From assembly GCF_018294505.1 (NCBI RefSeq), contig NC_057801.1, forward strand, positions 841,162,807 to 841,226,806: a DNA stretch of 64,000 nucleotides. Reading direction: 5' to 3'. Numbering within the stretch: position 1 is the first letter of the stretch; each line of letters begins with the position of its first letter. The position numbers and the translations under genes were made by a program. This document shows positions 1-13,560 of the stretch, one piece after another. The stretch comes from Triticum aestivum (lineage: Eukaryota > Streptophyta > Magnoliopsida > Poales > Poaceae). The notes beneath the pieces were generated by a model. It ran no database searches. It was not told the DNA's origin and saw only the letters and a program-made list of their open reading frames with translations.

Positions 1-3000
1 TTCGGCCTTCCGCTCCTGCTCGCTGCTCCAGCATCAGTCACCTGGGGTGGTTTGACCTTCAGCATATCTAGCTCATCAATAAATCTGGTGATGAAGCTGT
101 GTGTAGAGTGAGGGCTTTGAAAAATCCCTTCATGAATCGCCTTCCGTCTCGCTGCCCAGATCGCCCAAAGCGTAACCGAGAGCCTCACAAAGAGCTCGTG
201 TGACATTGACTCCATCAACGTGAACATCCATTGTTTGGCATTTGGTTCAGTTATAGCTGCAAGATTTTCCGTGATCTCCACGTCCATCAGTGACCAGATA
301 CATCTGGACATTGAGCACTCTATTAGGGAATGCCTCCATGAGTCTTGCGCACCACAGATGCCGCAAGCACTTGAGTCACTCATATGTCTGTGTGCCCTCA
401 CATCGTTGGTAGGGATCGAGTGTTTGGACAATCGCCAGAGAAACATCCTCACCTTACCCGACACTTGAGTTTTCCAAAGCTTCTTCCAGGCTCCCTCCTC
501 TCTGGACGTGCTGGAAGATCCGGCCGTGCTTTCCAACCATGCCTCTCTTCTAGCTCTTGTCGCCACCAGCATGCGGTAGGCTGATTTAACAGAGAAATTT
601 CCATTCTTTTCGTAATGCCAGCTCCAGAAATCCGGAACGTTCATGGTGCACAAAGGAATAGCCATTATTACCCGAACGTCCATTGGCATGAAAACTTCCG
701 AGACCCTCTGTCTGTCCCATTGGGCTGACTTGGCATCTATGAGCTCTGAGACGAGTTCCGGTGGGTTCTGTGAGATGCACCCATACGGTCTCATCATTTC
801 CTTGCGTGGCAGCCAGTTTTCTTCCCAGATTCTGGTCGTTTCCCCATTGCCTATTCTTTTGATCAAACCCAGCTTAAGGGTATCCTGCCCCTCAATCAAG
901 CTCCTCCATATTTGGCTTGGGTGATTCCCCAAATTAGAATCAAGAACCGAAGTGTTTGGGTAGTAGATGCCTTTCAGTAGGCGAGCACATAGGGAATCAG
1001 GGAATTGCAGCAGACGCCATGCCTGCTTGGCCAGCATGGCCAAGTTGAAAAGTTCGAAATCCTTAAACCCCAAAACCCCCATACCTTTGGGTTGTGTCAT
1101 AGTCTTCCAGGAGACCCAGTGTGGCTTGCGCTTACCATCTTTACTCCCCCGCCAGAATTTCCTAATAAGCGTATTGAGGTGCTCACATAAACCCCGTGGA
1201 AGCTTAAAGCACGACATTGAGAAAAACCGGGACCGCCTGTGCCACAGACTTGACAAGTATCTCCTTTCCTGCTGAAGACATAGTATTTTCATTCCAACGT
1301 TGAACTTTGGCCCATAAACGATCCTTTAGGTATTTGAAGGCTCCATTCTTTGAGCTCCCCACATCAGATGGCATCCCCAAGTATTTTTCATTTAGAGTCT
1401 CATTCGATACACCCAACAGATTCTTGATCTCCATCCAAACTGTCTCAGGAACCCCCTTGCTGAAAAAGATGGAAGATTTGCTATGGTTTACTCGTTATCC
1501 CGTAGCCTGGCAATATATGTCCCGCACTAGGTTCACCTCAGTAGCGGCCATACCATTAGCCTTAAAAAACAGCAGGCTGTCATCTGCGAATAACAAGTGG
1601 TTAACTGATGGCGCCGATGGTGCCACCAGCAGGCCACTCAAATTTGATGACTCGTCTCTAGATTTTAGGAGGCACGTAAGGCCCTCTGCTGCTATTAAGA
1701 ATAGGTATGGGGATATTGGGTCCCCTTGTCTGATTCCACGTGTAGGAGTAAATTCATCAAGCTTCTTACCGTTAAACTAGACAGAGAACTTCACTGCTGT
1801 TACTAGTCCCATAACGATATTTATCCATCTTTCTGTGAAGCCTAGTTTCACCATAATTGACCTGAGATATACCCACTCCACCCTGTCATAGGCTTTTGCC
1901 ATGTCAAGTTTCAAAGCGCAAGACTGGTGCTTTTTTGCTATATTTCTTTTCATGAAATGTAGGCATTCATACGCCGTGAAGATGTTGTCTGTAATCAGTC
2001 TCCCAGGCACAAAACCTGACTGCTCTTCGGAAATTAAATCCGGAAGTACTAACTTGAGCCGATTTGCAATTACCTTAGAGGCAATTTTATATAAAACATT
2101 GCACAAACTTATCGGCCGAAACTGAGTTAGCAATGTAGGATTTTTTACCTTTGGGATCAATACTAGGATTGTGTCATTAATGCTGGCTGGAGACTCATTA
2201 CCCTCAACAATCCTCAAAACTGCTCTTGTGACATCATCTCCGCAAATCTCCCAATGGCGCTGAAAAAAGTGTGCTGGGAACCCATCCGGACCGGGCGACT
2301 TTGTAGGAAACATCTGAAAAAAGAGCCGTCTTGACTTCCTTGTCAGTATAAGGGGCATTAAGAATCTCATTCATACCCTGAGTCACCTTGCGTGACACCG
2401 TCGAGATCACTTGGTCCATGTTCTGTACGCCTTCAGAAGTGTAAAGCGTTTTATAAAACGAGGTCGTTAAGGCTTTCATCTCTAGTAAATCTTATGTGAG
2501 CTGGCCATCTTCCCGCTGGAGTGCTTTTATCTTGTTCTTCCTCCTTCGCCGACTGACTCTAAGGTGAAAGAAATAAGTGTTTTTATCCCCGTGCATTAGC
2601 CACTCTAATCTAGCTCTTTGGCGCCACAAAATCTCTTCATAATGGTATAATTCAACCAGTGTTTCCGTTATTTTTAATTCCTCATGATTGGGGCCAGATC
2701 TTCCTGGGGATGTGCGCAACTCCTGTAGCCTGCGGAGCAGTCCCGCGATCTGCAGCCTATCATTCCCGAAATGATTGCGGTCCCACCAGGACATATCGCC
2801 TGAGACACGCGTCAGCTTTTGTCGCATTGTGTCCACTGAATCCCCATGCTGCTGCTGTCCCCATCCTGCCGCAATTACTGCTGTGTGTGAATCATCCCTC
2901 TCCCAGCAGAGCTCGTACTTAAATGGTCTCGGTCCACGTGCACATGCATGCACGTCGCAAAAACTGAGAAGCAATGGGACGTGATCAGAAGTGGTAGCTA

Positions 3001-3652
3001 TCTTATGTTCCACTGTTGCATCTGGGAAGGCCAATAGCCTCTCCGGATTTGCTACCCCTCTGTCAAGCCAGACCCTGGTGTACGTTCCACCTGTCACCCT
3101 TCGCTCAAAGGTTCACTTGTTTCCCCTGTACCCCAAATCAGTAAGGCCACAAGTATCAAGAGCATCCCGAAACAAATCCATATGTGCTTGGCTTCTTGCT
3201 GCCACTCCATCATGTTCATGTGCATGTAGAACCTCATTGAAGTCTCCCATAACCACCCATGGCAGATTATGTGTTCCCACAATTCCGGTAAGCATGTTCC
3301 AGGTTTTGTAGCGTTCATTTACCTGTGCCTCACCATAAACGAACGTAACCCTGGTTTTGATCTCCACCATTTCTTCAACAGTTACATCAATGTGATACTC
3401 AGAATAACCAAGAATTTCTAGCTTTATTTCCTCATTCCAAAAGATACATAGTCCTCCACTCCTACCCGAACTGCTCACTGCAAAACTTTTATTATAACCT
3501 AGTGTCCCTGCTAAATTCTCTACTCGAGAGCCCTCCAACTGTGTTTCAACAATACAAGCTATGGAGGGGGCAAATCGCCTCGTGAGGTCACGAAGCTCAT
3601 GAACTGTCGCCGGTTTGCCAGCCCCGCGGCAGTTCCAGCACAGGAGACTCAT
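1..3652 (-). pseudogene. LINE ORF2 relic: endonuclease, reverse transcriptase, zf-RVT
   Basis: Begins with ATG at 3652 and the typical start LLCWNCRGAG. The AP-endonuclease domain reaches about 3113, with the catalytic-type motif VVMGDFNEV visible. A TGA at 3113-3115 interrupts it (GNK*TFERR). A stop near 2490 and a frameshift near 2300 follow. The RT block at 1777-2370 shows [25 protein letters not shown] and [12 protein letters not shown]. After another stop the FADD catalytic motif lies at 1579-1590. Downstream frames give the zf-RVT region (GICGAQDSWRHSLIECS near 350). RNase H is not reached. The order is normal for plant L1 elements; the breaks make it a pseudogene. Confidence 0.9.
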
Positions 3653-4887
3653 TGCGCCTGGCGCGACCCCACTAGGGGGCCCGCCAAATGCGCATCGGGG
3701 TTCTTGGTAGGAGCTGAACTTTTTGGTGTAACCGTCTCATTTGCACTTGAGCTGGGTTTGGTCCTCTTCGACTCCTGTTTCAAGGAGGGACTTACTGGCA
3801 CTTTCGGTGGTGGAAGCATTGGGGCTTTGTTCGTCATGACTGGTGTAGGGGGAAGCTGTGGTTTAAGACTAGGCTGCACCAGAGCCCCCCTCTTCCTGTT
3901 TTGATCAGCATCTTCCATCATAACATCACGTTCGTGATCCTCTTCTTCCATGTTCTCTTCTAATTCCATACTGTTATATTGGGTGGTGCCACGGCCCCGG
4001 CCACCACTAGAGCGACCTCGGCCCCTTCCACTCCGTTTTCCTCTGGTTTCTCTAGGGCCTTGACCCGGTCCTTTGAACCATGAAGCTTTCAGGTCCTTGA
4101 AGACCAACGCCTCCTGTGGCCAAACGCCATCTCCACACTCCTTGAAAAGGTGCCCTAAATAGCCACATACAGCACACCAGTCAGGCAGCTTTTCAAATTT
4201 AACCCTGAAGATTACACGCTGCATACCTTCCTTCTTCTTGATCACCAGGGAAACGGCATTCTTCAAGGGTTTAGTCACGTCAATCCTCACACGAACGCGT
4301 GCAAAATTCCATTCAAAGTCCCGAGATTTTGGTTCGGCGTATATGAATTCTCCCACCGTGGCTGAGAGCGCTTTAATCTTTGGATAAAAACCATCGGGCA
4401 GGTCATGAATTTGCATCCATATTTCTATCTTTGTGAGGTCAATCAAGGAGGGCTTTGTGAAACCATCATAGGGAGTAATGACCACCGATTTACCCTTGAA
4501 CGTCCAAGGGCCATCTTGCATTACCCATTCCCAGTCGCCTAGGCACGAGAATTGCAGCGTATACAATTTGTCCTCCAGCGGTCTGATTTTCACCTCCTTG
4601 GCCAGATCCCAAGCAACCCTCATGTTCTTGAAAAACCAATATTGGTTGTACGTTTTCTTAGTATGAACCCTAGCTAGGGCCATCCATCTGGTTGATTCTT
4701 CAGGGAGTTGCTCCTCCTCAACCACAACATCTTGCAGGTCTCCTTCCTTCAATCCGAGCTCTGCCATCATTGCTTCCAAATCAGCATCTGCTACGCCCAT
4801 GGGCGCGCCGTCCTCCTTAGATCTCTTGCCTGAAGAAACTGGTTCCGCAGGCGGTATTGTCCCCAGCGCTTCCTCCGATCCCGCCAT
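3649..4887 (-). CDS. LINE ORF1 protein, DUF4283 and CCHC zinc knuckle, 412 aa
   Basis: Open from ATG at 4887 to the stop at 3649. The N-terminal 50 residues are acidic. Residues of about 60-210 fit the DUF4283 fold common in plant LINE ORF1 proteins (WVMQDGPWTFKGKSV motif). A zinc knuckle CAVCGYLGHLFKEC follows, then an RG-rich stretch (RGKRSGRGRGRSSGGRGRG) and a proline/lysine-rich tail, both typical of RNA-binding retroelement proteins. The expected role is binding LINE RNA in the ribonucleoprotein. It ends 4 bases into the start of ORF2 (3652), a tight ORF1/ORF2 overlap. Although intact, its ORF2 partner is broken, so the element could not move by itself. Confidence 0.9.
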   Translation of the reverse strand: MAGSEEALGTIPPAEPVSSGKRSKEDGAPMGVADADLEAMMAELGLKEGDLQDVVVEEEQLPEESTRWMALARVHTKKTYNQYWFFKNMRVAWDLAKEVKIRPLEDKLYTLQFSCLGDWEWVMQDGPWTFKGKSVVITPYDGFTKPSLIDLTKIEIWMQIHDLPDGFYPKIKALSATVGEFIYAEPKSRDFEWNFARVRVRIDVTKPLKNAVSLVIKKKEGMQRVIFRVKFEKLPDWCAVCGYLGHLFKECGDGVWPQEALVFKDLKASWFKGPGQGPRETRGKRSGRGRGRSSGGRGRGTTQYNSMELEENMEEEDHERDVMMEDADQNRKRGALVQPSLKPQLPPTPVMTNKAPMLPPPKVPVSPSLKQESKRTKPSSSANETVTPKSSAPTKNPDAHLAGPLVGSRQAQ

Positions 4888-4972
4888 CGTCGAGGCTCAC
4901 GAGCCCCAGATCACCGGCGGGGGGAGAGAGGCAGGGTAGATCAGGTTCTCTATGATGGGGGGGTGAAGAAAT

Positions 4973-6704
4973 TGTTGGGGAACGTAGCAGAAATTCAAAA
5001 TTTTCCTACGTGTCACCAAGATCTATCTATGGAGAAACCAACAACGAGGGGAAGGAGAGTGCATCTACATACCCTTGTAGATCTCTAAGCGGAAGCGTTC
5101 AAGAGAACGGGGTTGATGGAGTCGTACTCGTCGTGATTCAAATCACCGAAGATCCTAGTGCCGAACGGACGGCACCTCCGCGTTCAACACACGTGCAGCC
5201 CGGTGACGTCTCCCACGCCTTGATCCAGCAAGGAGAGAGGGATAGGTTGACGAAGACTCCATCCAGCAGCAGCACAACGGCGTGGTGGTGGTGGAGGAGC
5301 GTGGCAATCCTGCAGGGCTTCGCCAAGCACCTGCGGGAGAGGAGGAGGTGTCACGGGAGGGAGGGAGGCGCCAGGGACTCAGGTGTGGCTTCCCTCCCTC
5401 CCCTCCACTATATATAGGGGCAAGGGAGAGGGGGGGGGGGCGCAGGCTTGGCCCTTCCTCCAAGGAAGGGTGCGGCCAGGGAGGAGTCCATCCTCCCTAA
5501 GGGACCTAGGAGGTGTCTTCCCCCTTTAGGACTCTCCCTTTCCCTTATCTCTTGGCGCATGGGCCTCTTGGGGGGCGCACTAGCCCACCTGGGGCTGGTC
5601 CCCTCCCACACTTGGCCCATGCAGCCCTCCAAGGATGGTGGCCCCACTTGGTGGACCCCCGGGACCCTCCCGGTAGTCCCGGTACATTACCGATAAAACC
5701 CAAAACTTTCCCGGTGACCAAAACAGGACTTCCCATATATAATTCTTTACCTCCGGACCATTTCGGAACTCCTCGTGACGTCCTGGATCTCATCCAGGAC
5801 TCCGAACAACATTCGACATACAAACTTCCTTTATAACCCTAGCGTCATCGAACCTTAAGTGTGTAGACCCTACGGGTTCGGGAACCATGCAGACATGACC
5901 GAGACGTTCTTCGGTCAATAACCAACAGCGGGATCTGGATACCCATGTTGGCTCCCACATGTTCCACGATGATCTCATCGGATGAACCACGATGTCAAGG
6001 ACTCAATCAATCCCGTATACAATTCCCTTTGTCTAGCGGTATTGTACTTGCCAGAGATTCGATCCTCGGTATCCCGATACCTTGTTCAATCTCGTTACCG
6101 GCAAGTCTCTTTACTCGTTCCGTAATACATCATCCCGTGATCAACCCCTTGGTCACATTGTGCACATTATGATGATGTCCTACCGAGTGGGCCCAGAGAT
6201 ACCTCTCCGTCAACCGGAGTGACAAATCCCAGTCTCGATTCGTGCCAACCCAACAGACACTTTCGGAGATACCTGTAATGCACCTTTATAGCCACCCAGT
6301 TACGTTGTGACATTTGTTACACCCAAAGCATTCCTACGGTATCCGGGAGTTGCACAATCTCATGGTCTAAGGAAATGATACTTCACATTAGAAAAGCTTT
6401 AGCATACGAACTACGATCTTTGTGCTAGGCTTAGGATTGAGTCTTGTCCATCACATCATTCTCCTAATGATGTGATCCCGTTATCAACGACATCCAATGT
6501 CCATGGTCAGGAAACCGTAACCATCTATTGATCAACGAGCTAGTCAACTAGAGGCTTACTAGGGACATGGTGTTGTCTATGTACCCACACATGTATCTGA
6601 GTTTCCTACCAATACAATTATAGCATGGATAATAAACGATTATCATGAACAAGGAAATATAATAATAACTAATTTATTATTGCCTCTAGGGCATATTTCC
6701 AACA
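4973..6704 (-). repeat. 3' LTR of the Angela-type element
   Basis: 1,732 bp; the downstream LTR because the element reads leftward. Boundaries are set by TG...CA ends and by the gaaat target duplication at 4968-4972. It contains small ORFs on both strands, all mirrored in the other LTR and not genes. Confidence 0.96.
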
Positions 6705-6720
6705 GTCTCCCACTTGCACT
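6705..6720 (-). other. Polypurine tract of the Angela-type element
   Basis: On the minus strand AAGTGGGAGACTG directly precedes the 3' LTR. This is the position and composition of a plus-strand primer tract. Confidence 0.85.
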
Positions 6721-6889
6721 AGAGTCAATAATCTAGTTCACATCGCCATGTGATTAACACTCACAGGTCACATTGCCATGTGACCAACATCCAAAGAGTT
6801 TACTAGTGTCACTAAACTAGTTCACATCATCATGTGATTAAGACTCAATGAGTTCTGGGATTTGATCATGTTTTGCTTGTGAGAGAGGT

Positions 6890-9800
6890 TTTAGTCAACG
6901 GATCTAAACCTTTCAGATCCGTGTGTGCTTTGCAAATTTCTAGGTCATATTGTAAACGCTGCTTCCACGCTCCACTTGGAGCTATTCCAAATGGTTGCTC
7001 CACTATATGTATCCGGTTTGCTACTCAGAGTCACTTGGATAGTTGTTAAAGCTTGCACCGACGTAACCCTTTACGTCGAACTCTTTATCACCTCCATAAT
7101 CAAGAAACATGTCCTTATTTACTCCAAGGACAATTTTGACCGCTGTCCAATGATCCCCATTCCTGGATCATTCTTGTACCCCTTGACTGACTCATGGCAA
7201 GGCACACTTCCGGTGCGGTACACAGCATAGCATACTATAGAGCCTACGTCTAAAGCATAGGGGACGACCTTCGTCCTTTCTCTCTTTTCTGCCGTGGTCA
7301 AGCTTTAAGTCTTAACTTCATACCTTACATCTCAGGCAAGAACTCCTTCTTTGACTGATCCATCTTGAACACCTTCAAGATCATGTCAAGGTATATGCTC
7401 ATTTGAAAGTACCATTAAGCGGTTTTGATCTATCCTCATAGATCTTGATGCTCAATGTTTAAGTAGCTTAATCCAGGTTTTCACTTGAAAAACACTTTTC
7501 AAATAACCCTATATGCTTTACAGAAAATTCTACATCATTTCTGATCATCAATATGTCAACGACATATACTCATCAGAAATTCTATAGTGCTCCCACTCAC
7601 TTCTTTGGAAATACAAGTTTCTCACAAACTTTGTATAAACCCAAAATCTTTGATCATTTCATGAAAGCGTATATTCCAACTCCGAGATGCTTACTCCAGT
7701 CCTTAGAAGGATCGCTGGAGCCAGCATACCTTTTAGCATCCTTAGGATCGACAAAAACTTTCTGATTGTATCACATACAACCTTTCCTTACAAAACTGGT
7801 AAGGAAACTCGTTTTGACATCCATCTGCCAAATTTCATAAATGCAGCTAATGCTAACATGATTCCGACGGAATTAAGCATCGCTACGGATGAGAAAATCT
7901 CATCGTAGTCAACTCCTTGAATTTGTGAAAAACTCTTTGCCACAAGTCGAGCTTCATAGACGGTGACATTACCGTCCACGCCCGTCTTCTTCTTAAAGAT
8001 CCATTTATCTCAATGGCTTGCCGATTAACGGGTAAGTCCACCAAAGTCCATGCTTTGTTCTGATACATGGATCCTATCTCGGATTTCATGGCTTCTAACC
8101 ATTTGTTGGAATATGGGCCCACCATTGCTTCTCCATAGCTCATAGGTTCATTGTTGCAATATGACCTTCAAGACAGGATTACTGTACCACTCTGAAGTAG
8201 TACGCATCCTTGTCACCCTACGAGGTATGGTAGTGACTTGATCCGAAACTTCATGATCACTATCATAAGCTTCTACTTCCATTGGTGTAGGCGCCATAGG
8301 AACAACTTCCTGTGCCCTGCTGCACACTAGTTGAAGTGATGGTTCAATAACCTCATCAAGTCTCCACCATCCTCCCACTCAATTCTTTCGAGAGAAACTT
8401 TTCCTCGAGAAAGGACCCGTTTCTAGAAACAATTACTTTTGCTTCTGGATCTTGAGATAGGAGGTATACCCAACTGTTTTGGGTGTCCTATGAAGATGTA
8501 TTTATCCGTTTTGGGTTCGATCTTATCACGATGAAACTTTTTTACATAAGCGTCGCAGCCCCAAACTTTTAAGAAACGACAACTTAGGTTTCTCCAAACC
8601 ATAGTTCAAACAGTGCCGTCTCAACGGAATTACGTGGTGCCCTATTAAAGTGAGTGCGGTTGTCTCTAATGCCTAACCCATGAACGATAGTGGTAATTCG
8701 ATAAGAGACATCATGGTACGCACCATATCTAACAGGGTCCAACTATGATGTTCGGACACACCATCACACTATGGTGTTCCAGGCGGTATTAATTGTGAAA
8801 CAATTTCCACAATGTCTTAATAGCGTGCCAAAGCTCGTAACTCAGATACGCATCTCTATGATCATATCATAGACATTTTATCCTCTTGTCACGATGATCT
8901 TTAACTTCACTCTAAAATTACTTGAACCATTCAATAATTCAGATTTGCGTTTCATCAAGTAAATATACTCAACATCTACTCGAATCATCTGTGAAGTAAG
9001 AGCCTAACGATATTCACTGCATGCCTCAGCACTCATTGGACTGCACACATCAAAGTGTGTTACTTCCAACAAGTTGCTATCTTACTGAAAACGAGGCTTT
9101 TCAGTCATCTTGCCTATGTGGTATGATTTGCATATCTCAAGTGATTCAAAATCAAGTGAGTCCAAACGATCCATCTGCATGGAGTTTCTTCATGCGTATA
9201 CACCAATAGACATGGTTTGCATGTCTCAAACTTTTCGAAACGAGTGAGTCCAAAGATCCATCAACATGGAGCTTCTTCATGCGTTTTACACCAATATGAC
9301 TTACATGGCAGTGCCACAAGCAGGTGGTACTATCATTACTATCTTATATCTTTTGGCATGAAAATGTGTATCACTACGATCGAGATTTCAATAAACCATT
9401 CATTTTAGGTGCAAGACCATTGTAGGCATTATTCAAATAAACAGAGTAACCATTATTCTCCTTAAATGAACAACCGTACTGCGATAGACATAATACAATC
9501 ATGTCTATGCTCAACGCAAACACCAAATAACAATTATTTAGGTTTAACACCAATCTCGATGGTAGAGGGAGCGTGCGATGCTTGATCACATCAACCTTGG
9601 GAACACTTCCAACACATATCGTCGGCTCACCTTTAGCTAGTCTCCGTTTATTCCGTAGCTTTTATTTTGAGTTACTAACACTTAGCAACCGAACCGGTAT
9701 CTAATACCCTGATGCTACTAGGAGTACTAGTAAAATACACATTAACATAATGTATATCCAATACACTTCTATCGACCTTGCCAGCCTTCTCATGTACCAA

Positions 9801-10640
9801 GTATCCAGGGTGGTTCCGCTTCAGTGTCCGTTCCTCTCATTACAGAAGCACTTAGTCTCGGGTTTGGGTTCAACCTTGGGTTTCTTCACTAGAGCAGCAA
9901 CTGTTTTGCCGTTTCATGAAGTATCCCTTGTTGTCCTTGCCCTTCTTGAAACTAGTGGTTTTACCAACCATCAACAATTGATGCTCCTACTTGACTTCTA
10001 CTTTCGCGGTGTCAAACATCGCGAATACTTCAAGGATCATCATATCTATCCCTGGTATGTCATAGTTCATCACGACGTTCTAGCAGCTTGGTGGCAATGA
10101 CTTTGGAGAAACATCACTATCTCATCTGGAAGATCAACTCCCACTCGATTTAAGTGATTGTTGTACTCAGACAATCTGAGCACAAGCTCAACGATTGAGC
10201 TTTTTTCCCTTAGTTTGCAGGCTTAGAAAATCGTCGGAGGTCTTATACCTCTTGACATGGGCACGAGCCTGAAATCCCAATTTCAGCCCGCAGAACATCT
10301 CATATGTTCCGTGACGTTTCAAAACGTCTTTGGTGCCTCAATTCTAAGCCGTTTAACATTACCGAACTATCACGTAGTCATCAAAACGTGTGTGTCAGAT
10401 GTTCGCAACATCCACAGACCACGTTCGAGCTCCAGCACACCGAGTGGTGCATTAAGGACATAAGCTTTCTACTGACCGCATAATTGCTACTGTCAACTTT
10501 CAACTATATTTTCTCTAGGAACATATCTAAACAGTGGAACTAAAGCGCGAGCTTACGACATAATTTGCAAAGGGCTTTTGACTATGTTCAGGATAATTAA
10601 GTTCATCTAATGAACTCCCACTCAGATAGACATCCCTCTA
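6890..10640 (-). pseudogene. Decayed Copia gag-pol of the Angela-type element
   Basis: No long ORF survives, but the order is recognisable in broken frames. A degenerate gag zinc knuckle (KCFCNERNGH) lies near 9,820-9,860. A GAG-pre-integrase region (LWHC...SHIGVKRMKKLH type) is at about 9,210-9,340 and integrase core remnants at about 8,600-9,000. RT starts at about 8,140 (WLEAMKSEIGSMYQNKAWTL, then a YDEIFS-type block). The YVDD site near 7,555 reads YVVD. RNase H remnants lie near 6,900-7,250. Transposition would need proteins from another copy. Domain edges are approximate. Confidence 0.85.
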
Positions 10641-11807
10641 GTCATCTAAGTGATTACATGATCCGAGTCAACTAGGCCGTGTCCGATCATCACGTGAGAC
10701 AGACTAGTCATCGTCGGTGAACATCTTCATGTTGATCGTATCTACCATACGACTCATGCTCGACCTTTCGGTCTCTTGTGTTCCGAGGCCATGTCTGTAC
10801 ATGCTAGGCTCGTCAAGTCAACCTAAGTGTATTGCGTGTGTAAATCTGGCTTACACCCGTTGTATGTGAACGTAAGAATCTATCACACCCGATCATCACG
10901 TGGTGCTTCGAAACGACGAACTTTCGCAACGGTGCACAGTTAGGGGGAACACTTTCTTGAAATTTTAATGAGGGATCATCTTATTTACTACCGTCGTTCT
11001 AAGCAAATAAGATGCATAAACATGATAAACATCACATGCAATCAAAAAGTGACATGATATGGCCAATATCATTTTGCTCCTTTTGATCTCCATCTTCGGG
11101 GCTCCATGATCATCATCATCACCAGCATGACACCATGATCTCCATCATCATGATCTCCATCATTGTGTCTTCATGAAGTTGTCTCGCCAACTATTACTTC
11201 TACTACTATGGCTACCGGTTAGCAATAAAGTAAAGTAATTACATGGCGTTGTTTAATGACACGCAGGTCATACAATAAATTAAGACAACTCCTATGTCTC
11301 CTGCCGGTTGTCATACTCATCGACATGCAAGTCGTGATTCCTATTACAAGAACATGATCAATCTCATACATCACATATCATTCATCACATTCTTCTTGGC
11401 CATATCACATCACATAGCATACCCTGCAAAAACAAGTTAGACGTCCTCTAATTGTTGTTTGCATGTTTTACGTGGCTGCTATGGGTTTCTAGCAAGAACG
11501 TTTCTTACCTACGCAAAACCACAACGTGATATGTCAATTGCTATTTACCCTTCATAAGGACCCTTTTCATCGAATCCGTTCTGACTAAAGTGGGAGAGAC
11601 TGGCACCCGCTAGCCACCTTATGCACCAAGTGCATGCCAGTCGGTGGAACCTGTCTCACGTAAGTGTACGTGTAAGGTCGGTCCGGGCCGCTTCATCCCA
11701 CAATACCGTCGAAACAAGATTGGACTAGTAATGGTAAGCATATTGAACAAAATCAACGCCCACAACTACTTTGTGTTCTACTCGTGCAAAGAATCTACGC
11801 AATAGAC

Positions 11808-11824
11808 CTAGCTCATGATGCCAC
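11808..11824 (-). other. Primer-binding site of the Angela-type element
   Basis: Directly inside the 5' LTR the minus strand reads TGGCATCATGAGC. This is close to the TGGTATCAGAGC complement of initiator-Met tRNA used by Copia elements. Confidence 0.75.
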
Positions 11825-13560
11825 TGTTGGGGAACGTAGCAGAAATTCAAAATTTTCCTACGTGTCACCAAGATCTATCTATGGAGAAACCAGCAATGAG
11901 GGGAAGGAAAGTGCATCTACATACCCTTGTAGATCGCTAAGCGGAAGCGTTCAAGAGAACGGGGTTGATGGAGTCGTACTCGTCGTGATTCAAATCACCG
12001 AAGATCCTAGTGCCGAACGGACGGCACCTCCGCGTTCAACACACGTGCAGCCCGGTGACGTCTCCCACGCCTTGATCCAGCAAGGAGAGAGGGAGAGGTT
12101 GAGGAAGATTCCATCCAGCAGCAGCACAACGGCGTGGTGGTGGTGGAGGAGCGTGGCAATCCTGCAGGGCTTCGCCAAGCACCTGCGGGAGAGGAGGAGG
12201 TGTCATGGGAGGGAGGGAGGCGCCAGGGACTCAGGTGTGGCTTCCCTCCCTCCCCTCCACTATATATAGGGGCAAGGGAGAGAGGGGGGGGGGCAGCCTT
12301 GGCCCTTCCTCCAAGGAAGGGTGCGGCCAGGGAGGAGTCCATCCTCCCTAAGGCACCTAGGAGGTGCCTTCCCCCTTTAGGACTCTCCCTTTCCCTTATC
12401 TCTTGGCGCATGGGCCTCTTGGGGGGCGCACCAGCCCACCTGGGGCTGGTCCCCTCCCACACTTGGCCCATGCAGCCCTCCGAGGATGGTGGCCCCACTT
12501 GGTGGACCCCCGGGACCCTCCCGGTGGTCCCGTACATTACCGATAAAACCCGAAACTTTTCCGGTGACCAAAACAGGACTTCCCATATATAATTCTTTAC
12601 TTCCGGACCATTCCGGAACTCCTCTTGACGTCCGGGATCTCATCCGGGACTCTGAAGAACATTCGGTAACCACATACAAACTTCCTTTATAACCCTAGCA
12701 TCATCGAACCTTAAGTGTGTAGACCCTACGGGTTCGGGAACCATGCAGACATGACCGAGACGTTCTCCGGTCAATAACCAACAGCGGGATCTGGATACCC
12801 ATGTTGGCTCCCACATGTTCCACGATGATCTCATCGGATGAACCACGATGTCAAGGACTCAATCAATCCCGTATACAATTCCCTTTGTCTAGCGGTATTG
12901 TACTTGCCCGAGATTCGATCGTCGGTATCCCGATACCTTGTTCAATCTCGTTACCGGCAAGTCTCTTTACTCATTCCGTAACACATCATCCCGTGATCAA
13001 CCCCTTGGTCACATTGTGCACATTATGATGATGTCCTACCGAGTGGGCCCAGAGATACCTCTCCGTCAACCGGAGTGACAAATCCCAGTCTCGATTCGTG
13101 CCAACCCTACAGACACTTTCGGAGATACCTGTAATGCACCTTTATAGCCACCCAGTTACGTTGTGACGTTTGGTACACCCAAAGCATTCCTACGGTATCC
13201 GGGAGTTGCACAATCTCATGGTCTAAGGAAATGATACTTGACATTAGAAAAGCTTTAGCATACGAACTACGATCTTTGTGCTAGGCTTAGGATTGGGTCT
13301 TGTCCGTCACATCATTCTCCTAATGATATGATCCCATTATCAACGACATCCAATGTCCATGGTCAGGAAACCGTAACCATCTATTGATCAACGAGCTAGT
13401 CAACTAGAGGCTTACTAGGGACATGGTGTTGTCTATGTACCCACACATGTATCTGAGTTTCCTACCAATACAATTATAGCATGGATAATAAACGATTATC
13501 ATGAACAAGGAAATATAATAATAACTAATTTATTATTGCCTCTAGGGCATATTTCCAACA
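11825..13560 (-). repeat. 5' LTR of the Angela-type element
   Basis: 1,736 bp, near-identical to 4973-6704. Ends with aaca at 13560, followed by the target duplication gaaat at 13561-13565. As 5' LTR it should hold the promoter; on the minus strand a TATATATAG tract lies near 12260. Confidence 0.96.

Larger units (their letters stand above)
1..4972 (-). mobile_element. L1-type LINE, main part, decayed, running off the left edge
   Basis: Minus-strand non-LTR retrotransposon. Reading leftward it shows leader, ORF1 (gag-like, zinc knuckle), then ORF2 with AP-endonuclease, reverse transcriptase and zf-RVT region. The RNase H and poly(A) end expected next lie outside the window. Several stops and frameshifts break ORF2, so it is a dead copy. 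Its 5' leader is cut at 4972 by the Angela-type element and resumes at 13566, so the LINE is older than that insertion. Confidence 0.93.
4973..13560 (-). mobile_element. Complete Angela/BARE1-type Ty1-Copia LTR retrotransposon
   Basis: 8,588-bp element in minus orientation. Two long, closely similar LTRs start TGTTGG and end CCAACA, and a perfect 5-bp target duplication (gaaat) flanks it. In the element's sense, the LTR starts TGTTGGAAATATGCCC and ends CCCCAACA, the signature of the wheat/barley Angela-WIS-BARE1 group. The internal part keeps the recognisable Copia order gag, protease, integrase, RT, RNase H, but with many stops. The two LTRs differ only by scattered bases and small indels, so the insertion is fairly recent. 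Confidence 0.97.

Noticed and set aside
5010..5696. Several overlapping 60-135 aa ORFs
   Set aside because: They lie in the LTR, are repeated in the other LTR at 11784-12592, and overlap on both strands; chance frames in a GC-rich repeat.
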